Numbered from the stretch's first letter, positions 13,918-23,772 are shown. The stretch is DNA of 32,711 nt from Eubacteriaceae bacterium (GCA_022652985.1 JALCRY010000028.1:1-32711); one strand, 5' to 3'. A program made the numbers and translations. Notes: generated from the sequence alone by a model not told the origin.

Positions 13918-14574
13918 TTATTTTTCCTCCTTTGTCTGCAGATGGTGGTAACCGAGTTTTTCGCGCGCCGCCTTCAGCGTGCTTCCGCCTCTGACTTCGG
14001 CGATTATTTTCTGCTCCGTCTCCTCTATCATCCTGGCTGTTTCGTAAACCTTTTCCGCTATTTCCGCCGGGATGCATATCGCTCCGGAATCATCTCCCAG
14101 GATGATGTCGCCCGGCTTCACCTGGATCCCGGAGATGGAGACCGGCACATTAACCGCATCGACTTCCACCCGATCTTTGCCTGTGACCATGTATCTGCCT
14201 TTCGTATAAATCGCATAGCCGAGTTCCTCGATCCCGTCGACATCCCGGCAGACCCCGTCTATTACTGTACCTTCGATGCCCTTCGTCTTCGCCGTAAAGG
14301 TCATGATGTCGCCCCATACGGTGCAGTAATCTCTGCCCGCGTTGTCGATCACTACGACTTGTCCCGGCTCCACATCATCTATGAAGTCGCCGACTGTTCC
14401 CTTGACCATGCCGGTCGGCACATAATGGACAGTGAAAGCCTCGCCGCAGATCTTGTGACCGCTTATGACCGGCTGGATGCGGTAAAGTCCGCACGGGACG
14501 CCCAGTTTATCCATTGCGTCCGAAATGCTTGCTGTATCCATTGCTTTGATTTTATCGATGATTTCCTTTTTCAT
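13918..14574 (-). CDS. RraA-family protein (HMG/oxaloacetate aldolase-like), copy 3, first in operon
   Basis: A 218-residue paralogue with signature VWGDIMTFTAKTKGIEGTVI then DGVCRD (Arg110, Asp111). The N-terminal helix (IDKIKAMDTASISDAMDKLG) is typical of the family. It is the first gene of the 14574-11735 operon, with GGAGG 8-12 bp upstream of the ATG. The promoter region carries the palindrome ATTGTCGACAAT, also found in front of the gntR-type regulator. Expression is therefore probably controlled by that regulator. The exact substrate is not known. Confidence 0.85.
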   Translation of the reverse strand: MKKEIIDKIKAMDTASISDAMDKLGVPCGLYRIQPVISGHKICGEAFTVHYVPTGMVKGTVGDFIDDVEPGQVVVIDNAGRDYCTVWGDIMTFTAKTKGIEGTVIDGVCRDVDGIEELGYAIYTKGRYMVTGKDRVEVDAVNVPVSISGIQVKPGDIILGDDSGAICIPAEIAEKVYETARMIEETEQKIIAEVRGGSTLKAAREKLGYHHLQTKEEK

Positions 14575-14606
14575 GATTCTTTCCTCCTGCGGAGCCCGTT
14601 TCCGCC

Positions 14607-14632
14607 ATTATATTCGACTTATTGTCGACAAT
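14607..14632 (-). promoter_or_regulatory. Promoter and GntR-type operator of the RraA operon
   Basis: The minus-strand -10 TATAAT is at 14607-14612. A perfect 12-bp palindrome ATTGTCGACAAT (14621-14632) lies 8 bp further upstream, between the -10 and the -35 region. A TTTACA lies just beyond but at non-standard spacing (24 bp). The palindrome also occurs upstream of the regulator gene (15454-15465). TTGT-N2-ACAA-type sites are typical of FadR-subfamily GntR proteins. Confidence 0.7.
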
Positions 14633-14689
14633 TGATTGTAAACCTTTGTTTTCTTCGTTCAGACGCCTGAAGCGTCTCCCGGCCCGCCG

Positions 14690-15331
14690 TTATCTGCCGC
14701 TGAACTTAATGACCTCCGTCGTGCTGTCTCTTACCTCATTCAGATGCTCCTCGAGGATCTTCGCCGCTTTGTCGACATCCCCGTTCATCAGCGCTTCCAG
14801 AATATTCAGATGATACTGTTTTGATTTTTCGAAATGAGTCGCCTGCCTGGCTGATATCCGTCTGACCAGCTCTATCTGCAGCATCAGGGTCCGGTAACAG
14901 TTTTCCAGCCTCCGATTCCCGCAGAAGCTGACGAAAGTTCCGTGGAGTTTTTCGTCCGCCTTGTAGAACTTCTCCGGGCTGTCCTTTTCCGGATCGAGTT
15001 TTTCGATCTTTTCTTTCAGACTGCTCAGCGCGCCGCGGCTTATGTGTCCCGCCGATCTTCTCAGTGCCGCGGTCTCCAGTATCGTTCTCAGATCGAAGAT
15101 CTCCTCGATGTCCTGACTTGCGAGCTGCACTGCGAAATTGCCGCGGCCCGGGTAATAATCCACCATGCCTTCGACCTCGAGCTTTTTGAGCGCCTCCCGT
15201 ATCGGCGACCGGCTAAGTCCGATCTGTTCCGAAAGGGAAAGTTCATTGATCGGATCGCCCATCTGTATCTTCCCCTTATAGATCTGATCCAGAATGTACT
15301 CATACGCTTTCTGTGATGTACTGCTTATCAA
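14690..15331 (-). CDS. GntR-family transcriptional regulator, FCD (FadR) subfamily
   Basis: A 213-residue regulator. The N-terminal winged helix-turn-helix (about 7-70) contains INELSLSEQIGLSRSPIREA then LKKLEVEGMV. The C-terminal all-helical FCD ligand domain (about 78-205) has the conserved FDLRTILETAALR, an ADEKLHGTFV-type metal/acid-binding Asp-His, and HLNILEALMNGD. Such proteins usually sense an organic acid or sugar acid and release DNA. The start is TTG at 15331 with AGGAG at proper spacing. A small 6-bp stem hairpin (14661-14676) follows the stop, but without a T run. It sits immediately upstream of, and in the same direction as, the RraA operon, which it most likely regulates together with itself. 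Confidence 0.9.
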   Translation of the reverse strand: MISSTSQKAYEYILDQIYKGKIQMGDPINELSLSEQIGLSRSPIREALKKLEVEGMVDYYPGRGNFAVQLASQDIEEIFDLRTILETAALRRSAGHISRGALSSLKEKIEKLDPEKDSPEKFYKADEKLHGTFVSFCGNRRLENCYRTLMLQIELVRRISARQATHFEKSKQYHLNILEALMNGDVDKAAKILEEHLNEVRDSTTEVIKFSGR

Positions 15332-15453
15332 TTCTTTCTCCTTTCGCTGCGGCTGTGACCGCTGTCTGTCTCATGCCTGCCGCGGTGATGCGGCCGTTCT
15401 CATATCTGAAGCCGTTATGCGGCGTCCTTTGTTTGCCGACTTTGATTATTCAC

Positions 15454-15504
15454 ATTGTCGACAATTCTTAATGACAATATACTGCCATCTGCGGCAATTG
15501 TCAA
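15454..15504 (-). promoter_or_regulatory. Promoter of the GntR-type regulator with operator at the start site
   Basis: Minus strand -35 TTGACA (15499-15504) and -10 TATATT (15476-15481) are 17 bp apart. The palindrome ATTGTCGACAAT (15454-15465) covers the expected start point, which fits autorepression. The leader to the TTG codon is about 135 nt. The rest of it shows no structure that I recognise. Confidence 0.75.
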
Positions 15505-15572
15505 GCGTCTTTGCGAAAATAATGTGATTTAACTTCTCAGTTGTCAATACATATGTTACATTTTGATTAAAT

Positions 15573-15795
15573 GTGGTGCAAATTTTTGATTCTGTAAAAT
15601 TTACGCTATGTTCTTTTTATCATCCATATTTTGTGGTGCATTTTTTTCATTTCTGATAGAATGCACCACGTTTTACTGGGCTGCAGCGATCGAGGGGATG
15701 CTCAACCGATAAATTCACCCCTGCCCCGGCATCATCGGCCCGCAACCGTTGAAAATGGTGGTGCAGATTTTGGCTTTTCGGACCTTTGCACCACC
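15573..15795. repeat. GTGGTGCA repeat cluster forming two hairpins
   Basis: The octamer GTGGTGCA occurs in direct orientation at 15573, 15633 and 15758. It occurs inverted (TGCACCAC) at 15662 and 15787. Two pairs make perfect inverted repeats: GTGGTGCATT (15633-15642) / AATGCACCAC (15660-15669), and GGTGGTGCA (15757-15765) / TGCACCACC (15787-15795). The second is bracketed by A and T runs, so it could terminate in both directions. The cluster lies in the otherwise empty gap 15505-15996 between the gntR-type gene and ilvD. It may be a dispersed repeat family or a miniature element. Confidence 0.75.
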
Positions 15796-15907
15796 TTTTT
15801 AGCCATTTGCCATTATTTCCCATTTATTGAGGTCGCTGCGAAGCACCATTGACCGGCATGACCACCCGCGAGTTGCGGCAGTTCGCTATCCCAGCCCGGA
15901 ACCAACA

Positions 15908-15980
15908 CGAAAAAATGCCTCAGCAGTCCCTTGCGGTATGCGTCGGCATCTTTCCGGACCGGATTATTGCGTCCGGTCTC
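15908..15980 (-). terminator. Probable terminator region of the ilv operon
   Basis: Just past the ilvD stop, minus strand, GACCGGA (15957-15963 on plus) pairs with TCCGGTC (15972-15978) as a tight hairpin. A second, weaker stem ends in GGCATTTTTT near 15910-15918. Together these are the likely end of the ilvBNCD transcript. Confidence 0.5.
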
Positions 15981-15996
15981 TTTACTTATTCATATG

Positions 15997-17661
15997 CTAT
16001 TTCATTATTGCGCCCTTGTCGGCCCCGGAAACGGCACGCTGGTATCTGGCCAGCCAGCCTGTTTTCACGCGTGGTTCCGGCGCAGTGTATGCGGCGCGGC
16101 GCGCAGCGAATTCATCTTCGCTGACGTCGGCGTGGATTTTGGCGGCAGGTATATCGATAGTAATCACATCGCCTTCCTGCAGCAGCCCGATCTCACCGCC
16201 CTGGGCGGCTTCCGGTGAAACGTGTCCGATGGACGCGCCTCTGCTGGCGCCTGAAAATCTTCCGTCTGTTATGAGCGCTACTGTCTTGTCGAGTTTCATT
16301 CCGGCGAGTGCGCTTGTCGGCCCCAGCATTTCTCTCATGCCCGGTCCGCCTTTAGGCCCTTCGTAACGGATCACGACGACATCGCCTTCATTGATCTCGC
16401 CGCCGAATATTGCCGCGATGGAATCTTCCTCGCTGTCGAATACTCTTGCCGGTCCGGTGTGGACGAGCATTTCCGGCGCGACTGCACTTCTCTTGACCAC
16501 GCAGCCGTTCTGCGCGATATTGCCCCAGAGGATCGCTATGCCGCCGGTCTCGCTGTAAGGCTCGTCTAAAGGCCTGATGATCGAATAATCCTTCACGCCT
16601 TTACCTTCGATATTTTCGCCGACGGTTTTCCCGCTGGCAGTAATATGCGATGTATCGATGAGTCCTTTTTTGTCGAGTTCGTTCAGCACGGCCTGTATGC
16701 CTCCCGCGGCGTTGAGGTCCTGCATATGTGTATCCCCCGCAGGTGCGAGGTGGCAGAGGTTCGGTACCTTTGCACTGTATTCGTTGAATGTGTCAAGGCT
16801 CAGGTCGACCCCGGCTTCGTTGGCTATTGCCAGAAGATGGAGCACGCTGTTCGATGAGCAGCCGAGCGCCATATCGCAGGTGAGCGCATTCAGCACCGAC
16901 TTTTCATCTATGATGTCACGCGCGGTGATACCCTTTTCGACGAGATTCATTATCGCCATGCCGGCCTGCTTGGCCAGTCTCAGTCTGCCGCCGTCGACAG
17001 CGGGAATAGTCCCGTTGCCCGGAAGCGCGATGCCTATCGCCTCGGAGATGCAGTTCATGCTGTTCGCGGTATACATTCCCGCGCAGCTTCCGCATCCCGG
17101 GCAGACGCCCTGCTCATATTCCATGAGCCCGTCGTCATCGATCAGACCCGCTTTTCTCGCGCCGACCGCTTCGAATATTTTCGAAAGACTGACGTCCTGT
17201 CCGTCTGCATGTCCCGCGAGCATCGGCCCGCCGGAGCATACCACTGCAGGAACATCGAGCCTGACCGCGGCCATTACCATACCCGGCACGATCTTGTCGC
17301 AGTTAGGTATGAGCACCAGACCGTCGAGACAGTGAGCCATTGTCATCGTTTCGACACTGTCGGCAATGAGTTCTCTGCTCGCCAGGCTGTATTTCATGCC
17401 CGCGTGGCCCATGGCGATGCCGTCGCACACTCCGATCGAAGGGAATTCGATCGGCGTGCCGCCTGCCATGCGCACTCCTGCCTTTACTGCATCCGCGACC
17501 TTGTCGAGATGAAAATGTCCCGGCACGATTTCGCTGTGAGCGCAGCATACGCCTATCAGCGGACGTTCGAGTTCTTCTTTTGTATATCCCATCGCGTAGA
17601 ACAGGCTCCTGTGCGGAGCCCTTTCTGCGCCTTTAGTTACTTGTTCACTTCTGAGTTTCAT
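15997..17661 (-). CDS. ilvD: Dihydroxy-acid dehydratase
   Basis: A 554-residue enzyme that dehydrates 2,3-dihydroxy-isovalerate and 2,3-dihydroxy-3-methylvalerate to the 2-oxo acids, the third common step of valine and isoleucine synthesis. Iron-sulfur cluster and active-site motifs are present: [22 protein letters not shown] and [20 protein letters not shown], and near the C-terminus [11 protein letters not shown]. The start is the ATG at 17661, with GGAGG 5 bp upstream. A TTG four codons earlier lies within that ribosome binding site and is unlikely. It is the last gene of the ilvB-ilvN-ilvC-ilvD operon. Confidence 0.97.
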   Translation of the reverse strand: MKLRSEQVTKGAERAPHRSLFYAMGYTKEELERPLIGVCCAHSEIVPGHFHLDKVADAVKAGVRMAGGTPIEFPSIGVCDGIAMGHAGMKYSLASRELIADSVETMTMAHCLDGLVLIPNCDKIVPGMVMAAVRLDVPAVVCSGGPMLAGHADGQDVSLSKIFEAVGARKAGLIDDDGLMEYEQGVCPGCGSCAGMYTANSMNCISEAIGIALPGNGTIPAVDGGRLRLAKQAGMAIMNLVEKGITARDIIDEKSVLNALTCDMALGCSSNSVLHLLAIANEAGVDLSLDTFNEYSAKVPNLCHLAPAGDTHMQDLNAAGGIQAVLNELDKKGLIDTSHITASGKTVGENIEGKGVKDYSIIRPLDEPYSETGGIAILWGNIAQNGCVVKRSAVAPEMLVHTGPARVFDSEEDSIAAIFGGEINEGDVVVIRYEGPKGGPGMREMLGPTSALAGMKLDKTVALITDGRFSGASRGASIGHVSPEAAQGGEIGLLQEGDVITIDIPAAKIHADVSEDEFAARRAAYTAPEPRVKTGWLARYQRAVSGADKGAIMK

Positions 17662-17716
17662 CGTGACCTCCAAGTCTATCAGTCATTGTATGTCTGTAGT
17701 CAGTTGTTTCCTGTCA

Positions 17717-18721
17717 TCAGTCATACTGTCTGAGCCAGCTCATCATGCTTCTCAGCTCTGCGCCGACTTCTGAACTCTGATGATGCGATCTTGCTTCTCT
17801 TTCAGCGAGGAACTTTGCTCTGCCCTCTTCCGACTTCATTGCTGTCATGAATTCATCCGCGAATGATCCGTCCTGGATGCGGTCGAGGATCTTCTTCATT
17901 GCCGCCTTCGACTCGTCGCCGATAACCAGTCCGCTTGCGTAATAATCGCCGTATTCAGCTGTGTTCGATACTGACTTTCTCATCAGCTCCATGCCGCCCG
18001 AGTTCATCAGGTCAACGATGAGCTTCAGCTCGTGCATTGTCTCGAAGTAAGCCATTTCCGGCTGATATCCTGCGTCTACCAGTGTCTCGAATCCTGCGAT
18101 CATCAGACCTGTAACTCCTCCGCAGAGTACAGCCTGCTCGCCGAAGAGGTCTGTTTCAGTTTCTTCTTTATATGTTGTCTCGAGTATTCCTGCTCTGCCT
18201 GCTCCGATGCCGCTTGCATATGCGAGTGACTTTTCTTTTGCAGTGCCTGTAACATCCTGATAGATAGCGATAAGCGATGGAACGCCGCCGCCGTCAACAT
18301 ACTGACTTCTAACTGTATGTCCAGGTCCCTTCGGAGCTACCATCGATACATCGATGTCTGCTGCCGGTTTTACATATCCGTAATGTATATTGAAGCCATG
18401 AGCGAACATAAGCATGTCGCCGGCCTTCATGTGCTGCGCCACCTGAGTATTATAGATGTCGGCTGCGAGCTCGTCCGGAACGAGCATCATTACGATGTCA
18501 CCCTTTTCAGCCGCTGTCTCTACGTCATAGACTTCGAGTCCTGCGTCTCTTGCAGACTGTGCGCTCTTTGAATCCGGTCTGAGTCCTACTACTACGTCAA
18601 CTCCGCTTTCGTGAAGATTTCTTGCATGTGCATGCCCCTGACTTCCGAATCCGATGACCGCAACAGTCTTGCCTTTAAGTGCATCCATATTGCAGTCCTT
18701 GTCATAATACTTGTTGATCAT
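17717..18721 (-). CDS. ilvC: Ketol-acid reductoisomerase (class I, NADPH type)
   Basis: A 334-residue short-form enzyme that isomerises and reduces acetolactate or acetohydroxybutyrate. The Rossmann motif is [13 protein letters not shown]. The cofactor loop [11 protein letters not shown], with Arg48, Ser51 and Ser53, is the pattern of NADPH-preferring enzymes. Conserved Mg-binding acids are in [12 protein letters not shown] and the [12 protein letters not shown] helix. A GC-rich small stem (GGCC...GGCC) and an AT-rich stretch lie in the 76-bp gap from ilvN and may be a processing site. Ribosome binding site AGAGG precedes the ATG. Confidence 0.97.
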   Translation of the reverse strand: MINKYYDKDCNMDALKGKTVAVIGFGSQGHAHARNLHESGVDVVVGLRPDSKSAQSARDAGLEVYDVETAAEKGDIVMMLVPDELAADIYNTQVAQHMKAGDMLMFAHGFNIHYGYVKPAADIDVSMVAPKGPGHTVRSQYVDGGGVPSLIAIYQDVTGTAKEKSLAYASGIGAGRAGILETTYKEETETDLFGEQAVLCGGVTGLMIAGFETLVDAGYQPEMAYFETMHELKLIVDLMNSGGMELMRKSVSNTAEYGDYYASGLVIGDESKAAMKKILDRIQDGSFADEFMTAMKSEEGRAKFLAEREARSHHQSSEVGAELRSMMSWLRQYD

Positions 18722-18797
18722 TTTCTTTCCTCTTTTCTTTCCTTTTACCCGGCCTCCCCGGCCATAATAATATAATGTTAAAAAATGTTTGACTTAT

Positions 18798-19094
18798 TTA
18801 TTGTGCAACCGATACGCTCTCTTCAAAAGCGCATCTCGGTTCAATCAGTGTTACGTCGAGCACGTCGACAAGTTTTCTTGTCTGGCGTATCATCTGGCCG
18901 ATATCGTCCTCCGCGCCGTACATTTCTATCTTCACGCACGACATGTCCGGATTGCCTACCGACATTACTTTGAGTGATTCTATGTTATATCCCCTTCTGG
19001 TGAACAAAGTGACCAGTCTTGCGAGAACGTCCATCTCGTTGTTTACGAGTATGCTTACTACTTCTCTGCTGTCACCCGGTTTGAACTGTCTCAT
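18798..19094 (-). CDS. ilvN: Acetolactate synthase small (regulatory) subunit, short ACT-only form
   Basis: A 98-residue protein consisting of essentially one ACT domain (VVSILVNNEMDVLARLVTLF then TRRGYNIESLKV, and VKIEMYGAED). This is shorter than the roughly 160-residue IlvH type and similar in size to E. coli IlvN or the short clostridial forms. It should bind valine or a related effector and activate the large subunit encoded 12 bp upstream. AAGGAG precedes the ATG. Confidence 0.92.
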   Translation of the reverse strand: MRQFKPGDSREVVSILVNNEMDVLARLVTLFTRRGYNIESLKVMSVGNPDMSCVKIEMYGAEDDIGQMIRQTRKLVDVLDVTLIEPRCAFEESVSVAQ

Positions 19095-19106
19095 GACCTT
19101 GTCTCC

Positions 19107-20777
19107 TTATCCGATGATCATATCATCTGTTGTACCGCCTCCCGGGATGAACGGAAGAACTTTCTCATTTCTGTCGATCAGCACTTCTATCCATGACGGT
19201 CCGCTGTTTTTCATTGCTTCTTTCAGGGCGTCATCGTATTCCTGCCGCGTTTTGGCCCTGTATGTTTTGACTCCGAATCCTTCTCCGAGTTTTACGAAGT
19301 CTGTTTTTCTGTGCGGGTCTGTCCCCGAATACCTGCGGTCGCAGAATATCGTCTGCCACTGGTACACCATCCCGAGAACTCCGTTGTTCATTATTACAGT
19401 AATGATCGGCAGGTTCTGCGAGACCGCGGTGCATGCCTCGTTGAGGCACATGTGGAACGATCCGTCGCCCGTGATGTGGATCACCCTCTTGTCGGGATTT
19501 CCTATCTGTGCGCCTATCGCCGCGCCGTACCCGAAGCCCATCGTGCCCAGCCCGCCGCTGGTAATGAACTTGTAGGTGTTGTGATCCCCCAGGAACTGGG
19601 CGGACCACATCTGGTGCTGTCCTACGTCCGTAACATATATAGTTTCCTTATCCGCCATCGCGCAGGTGTCGCGGATGACTTCATCCGGATGCGGCAGCGG
19701 TGTGTCGAGCGAACTTGTGATGCCGTGAGTCTTGAGCGCTGTTGCTCTCTTCTTCCAGTCATCGTGTTTTCTTTCCTCGATGAACGGCAGTAATTTTTTC
19801 ACGAAATCCGCGGCGTCTTCCACGATCATGTGGTCGACATGCACATTTTTGTTGAACTCGCTTTCGTCGATATCTACCTGTATCTTAACGGCGTTTTCAG
19901 CGAATTTTTTCGGATTGAGCGCTACCCTGTCCGAGAACCTTGTCCCCAGCGCGAGCACTACATCGGCTTCATCCATCGCGCTGTTGGCTGCGATGCTGCC
20001 GTGCATCCCCACGATGCCGAGGTTTCTCTCATTGTCGAAGCCGATCGTTCCTGCAGCCATGATCGTATGCGCTGCCGGGCAGTCCGCCTTCTCCAGAAGT
20101 TCAAACAGGTCTTTTCTTCCGCTTGCGGCAAAGCCGCCTCCTAAAAAAATAACGGGCCTCTTTGCATTGTTGATACAATCTGCAATGGTTAGAAGCTCGC
20201 TACGTGTTACTTTCGTCCTGATCTGTCTGCCCGCATGATGCGGTTCATACTCACCCGGTGAATAATCGATACGGCCGGTCGAAACATCCTTAGTGATGTC
20301 TATCAGCACCGGTCCCGGTCTGCCGCCCTGCGCTACTTTGAACGCATCATCCAGCACTCCCGGAAGTTTTTCGATTCTGTCTACGAAATAATTGTGTTTT
20401 GTAACGGGCATCGTTGCCCCCGTAATGTAGATTTCCTGGAACGCATCGTGACCAATAAGGTTCTTCGATACGTTCACCGTAATGGCAAGTAGAGGCACGC
20501 TATCCATATATGCTGTAGCGAGCCCTGTAATCAAATTTGTTGCTCCGGGGCCACTCGTTGCTATAACGACCCCGATGTCTCCTGTAGATCTTGAATATCC
20601 ATCCGCGGCATGCGCGCCGCCGCATTCATCTGCGGTGAGAACGTGCCTGACCTGATCCGGATGCGAGTATATCGCATCAAACAACTCAAGAGCTGTGCCG
20701 CCCGGATATCCGAAAACGGTATTTACGTGATGCTCCATGAGCTTTTGTACGATCAGTTGTGCACCGGTCAATTCCAT
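19107..20777 (-). CDS. ilvB: Acetolactate synthase large (catalytic) subunit
   Basis: A 556-residue thiamine-diphosphate enzyme condensing two pyruvates, or pyruvate and 2-oxobutyrate. Hallmarks are VFGYPGGTALELFD (the first domain), GPGATNLITGLATAYMDSVP, the central FAD-binding-type domain, and the ThDP motif GDGSFHMCLNEACTAV...NN. It is the first gene of the ilv operon, with AAGGAGA upstream of its ATG and its own promoter. Confidence 0.97.
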   Translation of the reverse strand: MELTGAQLIVQKLMEHHVNTVFGYPGGTALELFDAIYSHPDQVRHVLTADECGGAHAADGYSRSTGDIGVVIATSGPGATNLITGLATAYMDSVPLLAITVNVSKNLIGHDAFQEIYITGATMPVTKHNYFVDRIEKLPGVLDDAFKVAQGGRPGPVLIDITKDVSTGRIDYSPGEYEPHHAGRQIRTKVTRSELLTIADCINNAKRPVIFLGGGFAASGRKDLFELLEKADCPAAHTIMAAGTIGFDNERNLGIVGMHGSIAANSAMDEADVVLALGTRFSDRVALNPKKFAENAVKIQVDIDESEFNKNVHVDHMIVEDAADFVKKLLPFIEERKHDDWKKRATALKTHGITSSLDTPLPHPDEVIRDTCAMADKETIYVTDVGQHQMWSAQFLGDHNTYKFITSGGLGTMGFGYGAAIGAQIGNPDKRVIHITGDGSFHMCLNEACTAVSQNLPIITVIMNNGVLGMVYQWQTIFCDRRYSGTDPHRKTDFVKLGEGFGVKTYRAKTRQEYDDALKEAMKNSGPSWIEVLIDRNEKVLPFIPGGGTTDDMIIG

Positions 20778-20818
20778 CGCTGTCTTTCTCCTTTCATTTG
20801 TTCTATGTGATATCGTAG

Positions 20819-20847
20819 ATTCTACACGAACAAATAATAGAATTCAA
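20819..20847 (-). promoter_or_regulatory. Promoter of the ilv operon
   Basis: Minus strand -35 TTGAAT (20842-20847) and -10 TAGAAT (20819-20824) have a 17-bp spacer. A short palindrome GTAGA-T-TCTAC overlaps the -10 and may be an operator. Unlike the leu operon there is no T-box or long leader here; the 5' UTR is only about 35 nt. Confidence 0.7.
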
Positions 20848-20912
20848 GTCTTTTTGATGATTTTTTTGTCGTTATCAACAATTTTTCTCTATTTATTATG
20901 TTGTCTGTTCAC

Positions 20913-20933
20913 TATTACGTACAAGGCGTAATA
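20913..20933 (-). terminator. Weak candidate hairpin downstream of leuB
   Basis: TATTACG (20913-20919) and CGTAATA (20927-20933) form a 7-bp stem just past leuB. No T tract follows, so the leu transcript may partly read into the ilv operon. Confidence 0.3.
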
Positions 20934-20939
20934 AATGAA

Positions 20940-22010
20940 TTATATTGCGTCGCAGATGCGTCTGCACATTTCAGCCGTTCCTATTGTCTCGCGGCCTTCC
21001 TCGGCGATATCTGCAGTCCTGTATCCTTCTGCCAGTACTGAAGCGACCGCCTTTTCTATCGCCTCGGCTTCCTTGTCGAGTCCGAAAGTATAGCGCATCA
21101 TCATGGCTGCCGACAATATCGCCGCCGACGGGTTGGCAATATCCATGCCCGCAATGTCCGGCGCCGAGCCGTGTACCGGTTCGTACATCCCGAAATTGCC
21201 TTCTGCCAGCGACGCTGACGGAAGCATGCCTATCGAGCCTGTCACCTGACTGGCCTCGTCGGATAATATATCGCCGAACAGATTGCTCGTCAGAATGACG
21301 TCAAACTGTTTCGGATCTCTTACGAGCTGCATGGCAGCATTGTCAACGTAGAAATTTCCGAATTCGACTTCCGGATAATCTTCCGCGACTTCCGCGGCGA
21401 TCCTCCTCCAGAGTCTGGAACTTTCGAGGACATTTGCCTTGTCGACACTGGTGACTTTTTTGTTTCTCTTCATCGCCATCTCGAAAGCGGTCGTGGCTAT
21501 TCTTCTGACTTCGCCTTCCGAATACTGCTCTATGTCGTATGCCGCAGGTCCCATTTTCGTCATCGTCGTTCCGCGTTCTCCGAAATATATGCCGCCGGTC
21601 AGTTCGCGCACTACGAGAATGTCTATCCCGCCGGCCACGATCTCCGGTTTCAGCGGACAGTCGTCCGCCAGTTCCTCGAACAGGATCGCCGGACGCAGGT
21701 TCGCATAAAGTCCGAGTTCCTTTCTCAGTCCGAGAAGCGCCTTTTCCGGTCTTTTTTCTCCCGGCAGCGAGTCCCATTTCGGGCCGCCCACAGCTCCCAG
21801 AAGCACAGCGTCCGCCGCACGGCAGATGTCCACCGTCTTGCCCGGCAGACATTGGCGCGTCTTGTCTATGGCCGCGCCGCCCGCATCTGCATATGAGAAT
21901 ACGAACGAATGTCCGAATTTCCCGCCGATCTTTTCTATTACTTTGACCGCCTCGCCGGTGACTTCCGGCCCTATGCCGTCGCCCGGGATGACCGCTATCA
22001 TATAATCCAT
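20940..22010 (-). CDS. leuB: 3-Isopropylmalate dehydrogenase
   Basis: A 356-residue NAD-dependent oxidative decarboxylase of the isocitrate/isopropylmalate dehydrogenase family. Motifs are [10 protein letters not shown] at the N-terminus, [11 protein letters not shown], the substrate-binding [10 protein letters not shown], and [17 protein letters not shown] plus [12 protein letters not shown] near the Mg and NAD sites. Its ATG overlaps the leuD stop (TAATG), so translation is coupled. It is the last gene of leuACDB. Confidence 0.97.
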   Translation of the reverse strand: MDYMIAVIPGDGIGPEVTGEAVKVIEKIGGKFGHSFVFSYADAGGAAIDKTRQCLPGKTVDICRAADAVLLGAVGGPKWDSLPGEKRPEKALLGLRKELGLYANLRPAILFEELADDCPLKPEIVAGGIDILVVRELTGGIYFGERGTTMTKMGPAAYDIEQYSEGEVRRIATTAFEMAMKRNKKVTSVDKANVLESSRLWRRIAAEVAEDYPEVEFGNFYVDNAAMQLVRDPKQFDVILTSNLFGDILSDEASQVTGSIGMLPSASLAEGNFGMYEPVHGSAPDIAGMDIANPSAAILSAAMMMRYTFGLDKEAEAIEKAVASVLAEGYRTADIAEEGRETIGTAEMCRRICDAI

Positions 22011-22504
22011 TACTGCTCCTCCTGATGTCTGATGCTGTTCATTAGTCCGCCGCAGTCCATGATGTGTTTGATGAACTCCGGGAACGGTTCAGCCTGATAT
22101 TGTTCGTTCCTGGTGACGTTTGTTATTATGCCGGTATCGAAATCGATGCTGACTTCGTCTCCCTCCTGTATCTTTTCGCTCGCTTCTCTGCACTCCATGA
22201 TCGGCATCCCGATGTTGATGGAATTTCTGTAGAATATCCTGGCGAATGTCGGCGCGATGACGCAGCTGATGCCGCAGGCCTTGATTGCGATCGGCGCATG
22301 TTCGCGCGAGCTTCCGCAGCCGAAGTTGTCTCCGGCCACTATGATGTCTCCCTGTGCGATCTTGTTCGTGAAATCCGCGTCGATGTCCTGCATGCAGTGC
22401 TCAGCCAGCTCCGCCGGGTCTGAAGTGTTCAGATAGCGTGCCGGGATGATTACGTCGGTGTCGATATTGGCCCCGAATTTATGTGCCTTGCCTTTTGTCT
22501 CCAT
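22010..22504 (-). CDS. leuD: 3-Isopropylmalate dehydratase small subunit
   Basis: A 164-residue swivelling domain of the aconitase family that completes the active site of LeuC. Motifs are [31 protein letters not shown] and [12 protein letters not shown]. The start is the ATG at 22504, two bases after the leuC stop and with GGAG upstream. A longer open frame reaches back into leuC but is not real. The size and sequence type match the stand-alone LeuCD of Clostridia and archaea. Confidence 0.96.
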   Translation of the reverse strand: METKGKAHKFGANIDTDVIIPARYLNTSDPAELAEHCMQDIDADFTNKIAQGDIIVAGDNFGCGSSREHAPIAIKACGISCVIAPTFARIFYRNSINIGMPIMECREASEKIQEGDEVSIDFDTGIITNVTRNEQYQAEPFPEFIKHIMDCGGLMNSIRHQEEQ

Positions 22505-22506
22505 TT

Positions 22507-23772
22507 TTATATCTCCTCCGGTCCGCAGATCCTGCCTGCTAATGCTGATGCCGCCGCCACATACGGGCTTGCCAGATAAACCTCCGACGATGTGTCGCCC
22601 ATCCTGCCGACGAAATTCCTGTTGGTTGTCGATATGCATCTTTCCCCCGCCGCGAGGATACCCATGTATCCTCCCAGGCAAGGGCCGCACGTCGGCGTCG
22701 AAACCACACATCCCGCGTCAATGAATGTATCTATGTAACCCCTTTTGATGCATTCCTTATAAATGCTTTGTGTCGCGGGTATAATTATGCAGCGCACTCC
22801 GCCGCAGACGTGTTTTCCTTTAAATATCTCTGCAGCTGCGGCCATGTCTGAAATTCTTCCGTTCGTACATGAACCGATAACTGCCTGATCTATTTTTATA
22901 TCATCCTTTTCCGCTGCGGAAATCGTCTTGGTATTTTCCGGCAGGTGCGGATAAGAAACTGTAGGCTCTATCCCGGCAAGATCTATGCGGTATTCCTCGT
23001 CATATTCAGCATCGCTGTCAGCTGCGAATATCTTATACGGTCTGCCGACTCTTTCTGCCATATATTGCTTGGTTATTTCATCGACAGGGAAAATGCCGTT
23101 CTTGCCGCCGGCTTCGATCGCCATGTTGGAAATCGTCAGTCTGTCATCCATCGTGAGATACTGTATGCCGTCTCCGCAGAATTCCATCGACTTGTACAGC
23201 GCTCCGTCCACGCCGATCATGCCTATAATATGAAGGATGATATCTTTGCCTCCGACATATTTCGCCGGCTTACCCGTCAGTTCGAACTTTATCGCCGCCG
23301 GTACCTTGAACCAGGCTCTGCCTGTCGCAATGCCCGCCGCCAGGTCCGTGCTCCCTACTCCCGTCGAAAACGCTCCGAGCGCTCCGTATGTGCAGGTATG
23401 CGAGTCTGCGCCTATGATGGCGTCTCCCGCGGCGACCAGTCCCTTTTCGGGAAGCAGTGCATGCTCTATGCCCATCTCGCCGACGTCGTAGTAATTATCT
23501 ATGTCGAATCTTCTGGCAAACATTCTGCATGTCTTGCACTGTTCCGCGGACTTGATGTCCTTGTTCGGTACGAAATGATCCATTACCAGTGATATCTTCG
23601 ATTTGTCGAACACTTCACCGAATCCCGCCTTATCGAATTCTTTTATCGATACGGGACCGGTAATATCGTTGGCAAGGACCATATCCAGGTCCGCGGATAT
23701 CAGCTGTCCGGCGCTCACGCTTTCCATTCCGGCGTGTTCCGCCAGGATCTTCTGCGTCATTGTCATTCCCAT
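22507..23772 (-). CDS. leuC: 3-Isopropylmalate dehydratase large subunit
   Basis: A 421-residue [4Fe-4S] subunit isomerising 2- to 3-isopropylmalate. Motifs are [20 protein letters not shown], the cluster ligands in [11 protein letters not shown] and [11 protein letters not shown], and a C-terminal [10 protein letters not shown]. It belongs to the shorter LeuC class (about 420 residues) found in Clostridia and archaea. The ATG at 23772 overlaps the leuA stop as TAATG, with GGAGGAAG upstream; two further in-frame ATGs within five codons are alternatives. Confidence 0.96.
   Translation of the reverse strand: MGMTMTQKILAEHAGMESVSAGQLISADLDMVLANDITGPVSIKEFDKAGFGEVFDKSKISLVMDHFVPNKDIKSAEQCKTCRMFARRFDIDNYYDVGEMGIEHALLPEKGLVAAGDAIIGADSHTCTYGALGAFSTGVGSTDLAAGIATGRAWFKVPAAIKFELTGKPAKYVGGKDIILHIIGMIGVDGALYKSMEFCGDGIQYLTMDDRLTISNMAIEAGGKNGIFPVDEITKQYMAERVGRPYKIFAADSDAEYDEEYRIDLAGIEPTVSYPHLPENTKTISAAEKDDIKIDQAVIGSCTNGRISDMAAAAEIFKGKHVCGGVRCIIIPATQSIYKECIKRGYIDTFIDAGCVVSTPTCGPCLGGYMGILAAGERCISTTNRNFVGRMGDTSSEVYLASPYVAAASALAGRICGPEEI

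Noticed and set aside
13942..14670. Plus-strand 242-residue ORF opposite RraA copy 3 (and similar long antisense ORFs, e.g. 26681-27355)
   Set aside because: These are antisense shadows arising from the high-GC codon pattern of real minus-strand genes; none has family motifs or ribosome binding sites.
20778..20939. T-box or peptide-leader attenuator in front of ilvB
   Set aside because: No T-box core, no run of branched-chain codons and no leader terminator are visible in this 160-bp spacer; there is a simple promoter 40 bp upstream.
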